Assembly: GCA_013365365.1 (NCBI GenBank)
Contig: JABVXU010000009.1
Coordinates: 1-64,000, forward strand
Source: Cruorifilaria tuberocauda
Taxonomy: Eukaryota; Nematoda; Chromadorea; Rhabditida; Onchocercidae
DNA: 64,000 bases
Direction: 5' to 3'
The notes under the pieces were generated by a model. The model made no database searches, had not been told where the DNA came from, and saw only the letters and a list, made by a program, of their open reading frames with translations. Positions within the stretch are counted from its first letter, which is position 1. Each line of letters opens with the position of its first letter. The translations under genes were made by a program, and so were the position numbers. Positions 52,701 through 64,000 of the stretch are shown in pieces.

Positions 52701-53433
52701 GAATAATTTGTAAGACTTTACAAATGTAAGTAATTTTTTCAGTGATCTATTATTGCGCTTATAATGCTATTTCATTTAATTCTCTTCATTCATTTAGCTG
52801 ATAAACAATAAACTTATTAAAATTACTTCAGTATCAGGAAATAATGTTTTATTAGTTTCTTCAAAATATATATACCTTTGTATCCCAGTTTTGCTAATTC
52901 AATACCGCAAGAAGTTCTAATTTACCAAGATGAATTTTATGAAAACTTTCTATACATCCAGCAGCAAATTATCAAATATTAAGTATATAACAACTGGCAA
53001 ATGAATAAACCTGCTTATGACCGTTATTAAGTGGGAACCACGAATAAGGTACAATAATTCGTAGAAGGCACGACTGGCGGGCAGAATCGAACGGTGATAA
53101 AGTGCATGATACTGGAACCGTTACTGATATTGACAATGCCAGTTGTGCGGTGATACAAAGAGGCTGACGGACGTGTGATAGTATTGAAACATCCGCCACT
53201 GCCACCAAATCCACAAAGGGTCTCTCCTGAACAAGTATCGAAGAATGAACTAATTCTATGAATGAATTTATAATAAATCTTACTAGAGAAATCACAGTTG
53301 ATGCAATTTTGATCATCACGGCACAATCTGGCCTTCTAATGCTGTCTAGTGTAAGCACATGACGTCGTCCAGATTCCATTCCAACGATAGAACTTGAACG
53401 AGATGGACAACCATTCTGCAGCAAACTTTTCAT
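46750..53433 (-). CDS. TMEM132: TMEM132-family single-pass membrane protein
   Basis: Eighteen exons, read downwards: 53433-53284, 53226-53011, 52618-52481, 52218-52109, 51936-51781, 51451-51304, 51015-50935, 50828-50650, 50410-50271, 50097-50006, 49786-49590, 49512-49458, 49376-49233, 48956-48644, 47924-47651, 47455-47326, 47138-47006 and 46916-46750. They give 940 residues. Diagnostic family blocks are ENLVNTAVLSGKQAAVPMR, SSIEVTVWYPRFPITVWLSD, VLNAIRDWQI, FDVTSL and VTEDTVSVQRLAVEGV. A transmembrane helix spans about 726-746 (ELLLGLVILLAVIISIVH), followed by a cytosolic tail with QEWIWL. TMEM132 proteins have large extracellular beta-rich domains and are linked to neuronal adhesion and cytoskeletal coupling; the role here is inferred. 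The N-terminus is the weak part: exon 1 has no clear signal peptide from the first ATG, though an internal Met at codon 40 starts a short hydrophobic run, and an upstream first exon may be missing. The exon 3/4 joint is the least certain. Confidence 0.9.
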
Positions 53434-56400
53434 TCGTCCAGATATTTTCTTTTAAATTGCTGAAGTTAAAATGGAACATATGAAATTTTTAGTTAATTTT
53501 CAATAAATAAAGAAAACCTGCAAGAAAATTGTTGTCCTGTTATAATTTGTACCATACTGTGGTGAGAATAGTACAAACGCGTTCATATCAGAGACCAATG
53601 AGAGGTATATTCCTACGAAAATTAAATTACTCATTGATTGAAAGTGAAAAGTTTCATCTGGTATTTCTCTCTTAAATTATTTTCAGCACAATATCATGCG
53701 TCCAGTATGAATACTTTATACCGACAAATCAAAAAGAACAGACCACAAAAAAACTTACATTTTGATCCCAAAATTTTTTACTCAACAGGAAAAATACTTG
53801 TAGATGCGAACTAACTACAGCAGAATTAGAAATGAGTTGATTCCGTGAAAAAAACTATAGTTTTATGAGGTCCTTACATATCATTCTTCATTCCATCGCT
53901 GATTACTTCCTTTATTTCCAGTTTATCAAAAAATTTAATATACGTTACAAAAAATGAGAAAATAGGAAATACATAAATTATTATTGTTCTATTCCATTAG
54001 TTATGAAGTAGTTGAGTCAAAATATTTATATTAAATAAATATCATTTTTAATGGCAAGAGTATCTAGTTTGAAAGTATTAATCTGTTTGTTCTTGTTTTC
54101 AGTTTATGTCTTAGCCATTTCATTTTAGCTTTTCGGAATGACGACAACAAAGCCTGAAGACCATTTATGATTTTATCACTTATCCACTTCATTTTAACTT
54201 TTTAACTGTCACCATGGGAAAATAGCAGCATCGATTGATTGATGAAGAAGTTCCTTATCGATAAGCATTTAACTCAACAGCACATAGACAATAGCAGTTA
54301 TTTCAATGCTTTGGAGAATACTTTTATATTGACAAAATTGAAAACTAAAATTTACCTTTCCTCTTTAAATAACTTCATTTCATACTATTATTTCTGATTG
54401 CTTGTTTAGCCATTTTTCATTGAAATTTTCTGATAAATTTTGCTAGGAATTTTCTGAATAATATATAGTTCGCCTTCATTAGTTTCTTTGTTAACCAGTA
54501 CCTTAGCTTAATTTCCATGCTTTGAAATGGCCAGTTTTGATACCCATTTGACGGATCGACCGGTAAGCACGTACTCACCCCACTCAACAATACATATGTT
54601 TCATTTTTTAAATGAGAGAATGAAATATTTTTTAAAGAAGACTTGCAAATGTCAAGTCATTTCAGGTTTTTGAGCTTTTTTGTTTCGTTCCATCTGCGAT
54701 CTTTTCTTCGAAAGTTTGCAAATCCACTTTCAACTTTCTTCACATAGTGGCAAAGAATGCGCAAAGATTACAGTACATCTTAGCGTAACCCTATGCAAAT
54801 TTATATTGAACTGATCGAATATTTTGTTTATAAAACAAAAGATATGAAAGGACCCTATTCACAAACATCAACCACCATTTTAAAACGCCATGAAGAATGA
54901 GCAAACAAATTACTCAGGTGAGAAGGCTACCTTTTTGTGAACAAATGAAGACTCAGCTGATTTAGGTCTAGACTGCACTCTGATCCGATCTCCCATAGAA
55001 ATGATATTCATTTTCTATTGTTTACTTCATATTAAGCTTAATGAAATAAGTGGTTATTGTCGTCGTTCTGAACTAAGCGCTAAAAAAAATCGGTATCATC
55101 GATGAAAGTACGAACCTGTAACTGTAGAGCAGTAATTTAGGAGCAAAAGCAGTAAATAAGAAGTAAAAGCACTAAGCAGAGATAACAGTAGCATAACTTT
55201 CTTTTAGAGAAACCTTCAAATCTTCAGGCTGCTCAGTAGACCTAGCAAGGCCCAGCGCAGTAAGTAGCTCTGAAGCGTAGCCGTATACTCTTCAACCCAA
55301 AAAATCGATGTGTATACTCTTGCGTATGATGGTGGTCGTTGTGCATTTTTGGTATCATTCAAAAAAAATATTTTAGAATGAAGATGCTGTATGGATGGAA
55401 GATTGCATCCTATGAACTCATTTGTTTATCTCTTCAAAGACATTTCCCTTCTGCTATCATATTCCAAAACTTCATATCTTTCCCATTCCTTTCGCTTCTT
55501 AAAATTGCCTTTAAAAAGGAATGATATTGATTTTGAACCAATGAAACAGCAGATTTGTTGCAAGCATCTTCTTTGATTATGCAAAAATCGTTAAATAGGC
55601 AAAAATAGACAATTATCAATGAAATGAAATAAATTATTTTTTGCAATCAACAAGAAAAATACTGCACTTAAGGTATGGATAAGCCTGACATTCTAATAAT
55701 TGGTATTGAATTTGTTTCAGTTGTATAATTTTTTGATTACGGACTTATCGCACATCTCAAATGACTTATTAAATAATTGAAATTGAATGCTTTCTAAATG
55801 ATAACGTGCGAAATGACATTTTAATAAGTTCATGAAATGGAATGATTACTGAATCTTCCGAATGATCCGAATAATTTACAAAGTATTTTATATTTTCAAC
55901 TTCAACTACTTCATAGAAAGCTTAACATCAATACGATTGCTACTGATTACACTAGTATTACTATTCTTTTCTGCATTTCCTTCTCAACCAAACCTCCTTC
56001 ATCACTGTGAAATACATTAAGCTAATTCAATACATCCAGCAATTTCACTGCATCGAAAATTTGAGGAACAGTATTACAGAAAAATCCAAATTTCTCATAT
56101 TTTAACAAAAAACCGATAATTCAAATTTGCATTTAATAATAACAAAAAAGCAAAGTAAACAAAGAAAATAATAATAATTCGGAAATTTAACGATGTAATA
56201 GTTGTCTATTTGAAAACATATCATAGAGATCTTCAACTACTGAAAATAAGTGATAAGACGCACAAAAGTTAACAAATGTAATAAATTCATTGGAACGAAG
56301 ATATATAAACCGCAATCAACCGCAACAGTAAGTCTAAATTAAATTATTGTTTCATTTATCCATCCCAAAGTTGAATTTTAAATAACTATGCTCGCATCGC

Positions 56401-56715
56401 ATCAGCGAATTCGTAATGAAGAGAAAAATGCACTGGGTGCTGAGCAATTAAAGAATTTCTCGAAAAAGGCAATGATAATAACCGCATTACTACTTTGAAA
56501 AAAATTATCAATGCCACGAACAAAATTGACAGGGTTCACTTCAACTTGCTCATTATCAAAAAAAAAAAAAATTTATCGATGTTCCTTATGTACTTTTTTA
56601 ATGATTATAGCGAAATATTCCTAATGATGACAAAAACTGTGCTTATCCTTTAACCGTACTTACAGAACGAAAAGATCTGTTTTATAGGAAAAATTTACTG
56701 ATTAGTTAATGATAG

Positions 56716-56746
<31 letters not shown>

Positions 56747-57147
56747 TATATATATAAAGATGTGTACATAAATTACATAAAAATATACATTTTGATACAC
56801 TTAATGCTTTCATTTAAAAATTCGAAAGATAGCAAAAATATAATGGAATTTAAAACGAATGTCAAAAGCAGACTGCAATTCTAAGATTAGTGACTCAAGT
56901 TTCCTTGGCCTTACATAATTTTTTCAATCAGAGTTTGTATCAGAACCAAAAATAAATCTAGTTACGAGAATGTCGGAAAACTAGAATTCTCGAACTGTTT
57001 CTTCCAATCCAGTCCCTATTCTGCGAAAAATATGACAGTATAAAAAACTTGCAAAGGGACTCTTTACTAACTCCTTTTTTTCCTTTCAATGTCTACTGCA
57101 CTACTATTCATTAAGAATTTATGAAATTTTAAAACAAACAACAAAGC
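53434..57147. other. AT-rich intergenic region, no supported gene
   Basis: It lies upstream of TMEM132 on the minus strand and downstream of the small gene at 57148. Frames at 55339-55646 overlap one another on both strands and have no support. A compound CA/TA microsatellite lies at 56716-56756. TMEM132 promoter elements should be near 53.5-54 kb. Confidence 0.5.
56716..56756. repeat. Compound (CA)n(TA)n microsatellite
   Basis: About six CA units run into a TA tract, interrupted once near 56746. Confidence 0.9.
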
Positions 57148-58153
57148 TTATAAAGAAAGAGCATTTGCCCAAAGGCCGGGCAATGATTTATGAACAGACA
57201 ATACACACTGATCCTTCTTCAACTCATAACCAACACTTAATATTTTACCCGGACACTTTGACATCTCAAAAAATCGCTTCTCCAAAACTGTCTTCATTGG
57301 TGGCTTTGTCTTTTTATTTAGTTTGAATACTTCCAACAATACACTTAAGCTTCTGTAATAAAAGATAGCCAGATACTGTCAGATAAAAAATCACAATGTC
57401 ATTCTAATGTTCTAAAAAGTTCTCGGCAATTTTCAATATTCTTAAAAATGGCTGAAAAAACACTGAAAATGCATCAAACCCTTATTATATTTTACACTCA
57501 CTAACCACCACATGTTCAAAAAAGATCTCATGTAAAAATTTCCACAATTGTGCAATGCATACTATCTTCAAAATTAATTTCCTGATGATCTTCATTTGAA
57601 ATCTAAAAATCCGATTACTGAGATTTTTGTATCGTTTCCTTTAAAGCACATTTCTGCAATAATCCGTAACAGAAAGTTCTAAAAAAATCAGTACGAATAC
57701 ATCGTGATTATTTAATTTGAATAGTCACAAATATCCTACTCTTCGCTGTATCTAAGGTACACGTCAGTATTTGCAGCGCGAACCATCGTCTTCTCCTTAA
57801 TTCCCATCACTACCAAATGTATTTTCAAGACAGTCATACTGTCATCATATTTCACTGAAAATACTGAAATTACTGCTTGGTTATGAGTAAAATATAGCCG
57901 GATAATATGTCTAACCAAAAAGTCTAAATAAATCTCCCCACAGCTAACTTTTTCGCAGGCTACTGTTTGATTAAGAAATCACTAATTTCATTTAATTTGC
58001 GGTATGTCCTCTAAACCGCTATAACTTTTTCTCTCTATAATCAACTATAAATAGTCCTAAATACCATTTAAAAAAATTATCGAGAACGAATCGAACATAC
58101 AAACCTCCAACAGGTCCAGGTAAAGACTTGACATCTTCGTTCCAAGTAAACAT
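57148..58153 (-). CDS. Small protein of 122 residues, possibly a CS (p23-like) domain
   Basis: Three exons, 58153-58105, 57854-57740 and 57352-57148, join in frame with good splice sites. The protein starts MFTWNEDVKSLPGPVG, continues VKYDDSMTVLKIHLVV and DVYLRYSEESLSVLLEVFKL, and ends DQCVLSVHKSLPGLWANAL. The WNED start, alternating beta-type hydrophobic strands and the final V-L-x-V-x-K...PG-x-W-x-x-L pattern recall CS/p23 domains (co-chaperone folds seen in p23, SGT1, CHORD proteins and USP19), and the length fits a lone domain. This is a weak pattern match and not a secure assignment. Further upstream exons are possible, but the phase fits without them. It is divergent from DHX15, with 1.2 kb between starts. 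Confidence 0.6.
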
Positions 58154-59354
58154 AATTTGCTGATACAGTTATATCCACATTTTTACAGAACTGTACAAGC
58201 CATTTTTTCACTTCAATAAATTGTTTACTTATACTCTGGTTTTATTTTAGCTCCTTAATACATCATTGCAGCTAACCCTGCAAAACAGGATTTATTAAAA
58301 ATATATCTTCATAAAGACGATTTCACTAAAAACCCAATACATATGTTGACATTTTAAACTATACATTTACATTTATCAAGACTACTACCTATGTAAACAA
58401 TTCATAGCACAAAGAACTCCCAAAATAAGTTTCCACAGTGAATCCTAACTTCGCTTTTCTATAAATTGCAACCATCACCTTTCTAACAATTTCAAAAAAC
58501 CTAATAAAATTCTGACCAACCAGGTTTGAGCACACTTATAATTTCTCAATTAGTCGTGCATATAGGAATCAGAAATGAACTGTCATATGAACTATTTGCC
58601 GCACTACCAAAGAGCAAAAAGTCCAAACCCATTTTGTATGAAAGAAAAATATCAATGAACGGAAAGCGGAAAAATATCAATTGACGGAAAGTGGAAATAA
58701 AACAGTAAATATTACGATACCCTTTTCTATTCGATTTTTATAAACCCATTTCAAAAATACATCAATGGCACAAAGTTATAAAAAAATAGAAAATCGATAG
58801 GCACAAACAACGTGAAGTCAATACACTAGGATTATAAGTCACTTCATCTCTTCTCTTCCATTTATGTGTATTAACTAAAATGCACTTGAGAAAAAATTGG
58901 TGAACTTGCTCGCACATTACATGAACACAAGGAAATACAACCGAGAGACCAAGACAGCTACCAAGACAGCTCCCCAAATAGTTCTTTCTAAATCTATCAT
59001 TACGATCTTCCTCATCTCGACCCCGAACCTTCACAATCCGTAGAATTACTGCGTATTACTCATGAGGTTTTTCGCGGACATAACACTTCGCTCCCCTGCC
59101 TATTTCTTCACTTGACAACTCTCTCATCTCTTAGGTTATCCATTCCAGAGATTACGCTATCTGACTCACCCCTTGTCTCTCTCGTTAAGAAACAGGCCTG
59201 AAGCAGGTATTAACGGACAGTCATATGGTCCGTTTTATCTTGTTTCGTTAATCAACTAGTTAGGATATTCTCGTAAGATTGTAGAGCGGAGAACGGAAAA
59301 GAGGTCATATTAGCTTTCTGTTCTCATCAAAGATAACAATAAGAACATTTGCAG
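58154..59354. promoter_or_regulatory. Intergenic region between the divergent small gene and DHX15
   Basis: No coding exon supported; the frame at 58762-59034 is unsupported. It holds a 25-bp tandem duplication at 58646-58695. An ATTTGCAG acceptor ends at 59354, directly before the DHX15 start codon. Promoters for both genes are expected here by position. Confidence 0.4.
58646..58695. repeat. Two-copy 25-bp tandem duplication
   Basis: Copies at 58646-58670 and 58671-58695 differ at two positions. Confidence 0.85.

Positions 59355-64000
<4,646 letters not shown>

Overview
The window looks like nuclear DNA of a nematode. It is strongly AT-rich. The genes are split by many introns of roughly 50-900 nt with TTTTCAG-type acceptors, and the encoded proteins resemble nematode and other animal families. 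A parasitic clade III (filarial-type) worm is my guess from composition and gene density; the sequence does not prove the species. The exon coordinates given here were worked out by hand from splice sites, reading phase and family conservation, and every recognised model closes in frame.

Layout: REEP1-4-type ER-shaping protein (minus, 450-3086); NIPA magnesium transporter (minus, 9826-13364); GPN1 GTPase (minus, 17992-20268); divergent from it, a gene that begins with a BRCA2-type BRC motif and continues into RPA70-type OB folds (plus, 20937-24564); GALNT11-like polypeptide GalNAc-transferase (minus, 25321-29671); an unrecognised multi-exon gene (plus, 33501 to about 34734, possibly longer) followed by loose exon-like segments; RBM26/27-type RNA-binding protein (plus, 38924-44445); TMEM132-family membrane protein (minus, 46750-53433); a 122-residue possible CS-domain protein (minus, 57148-58153); and DHX15/Prp43 helicase (plus, from 59355, cut by the right edge of the window). 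The remaining stretches are AT-rich intergenic DNA with small tandem duplications, microsatellites and a few hairpins. I saw no transposase, rRNA, tRNA, spliced-leader RNA or CRISPR.

The genes form no single pathway. Three act in nuclear RNA or transcription work (GPN1, RBM26/27, DHX15), one in DNA replication or repair (BRC-RPA70), and four at membranes or in the secretory route (REEP, NIPA, GalNAc-T, TMEM132).

The observation most worth following is 20937-24564. A RAD51-binding BRC motif sits where the RPA70 N-terminal protein-interaction domain normally is, ahead of DBD-A, DBD-B and a zinc-ribbon DBD-C. This would be a natural counterpart of the BRC-RPA70 fusions that have been engineered as BRCA2 substitutes.
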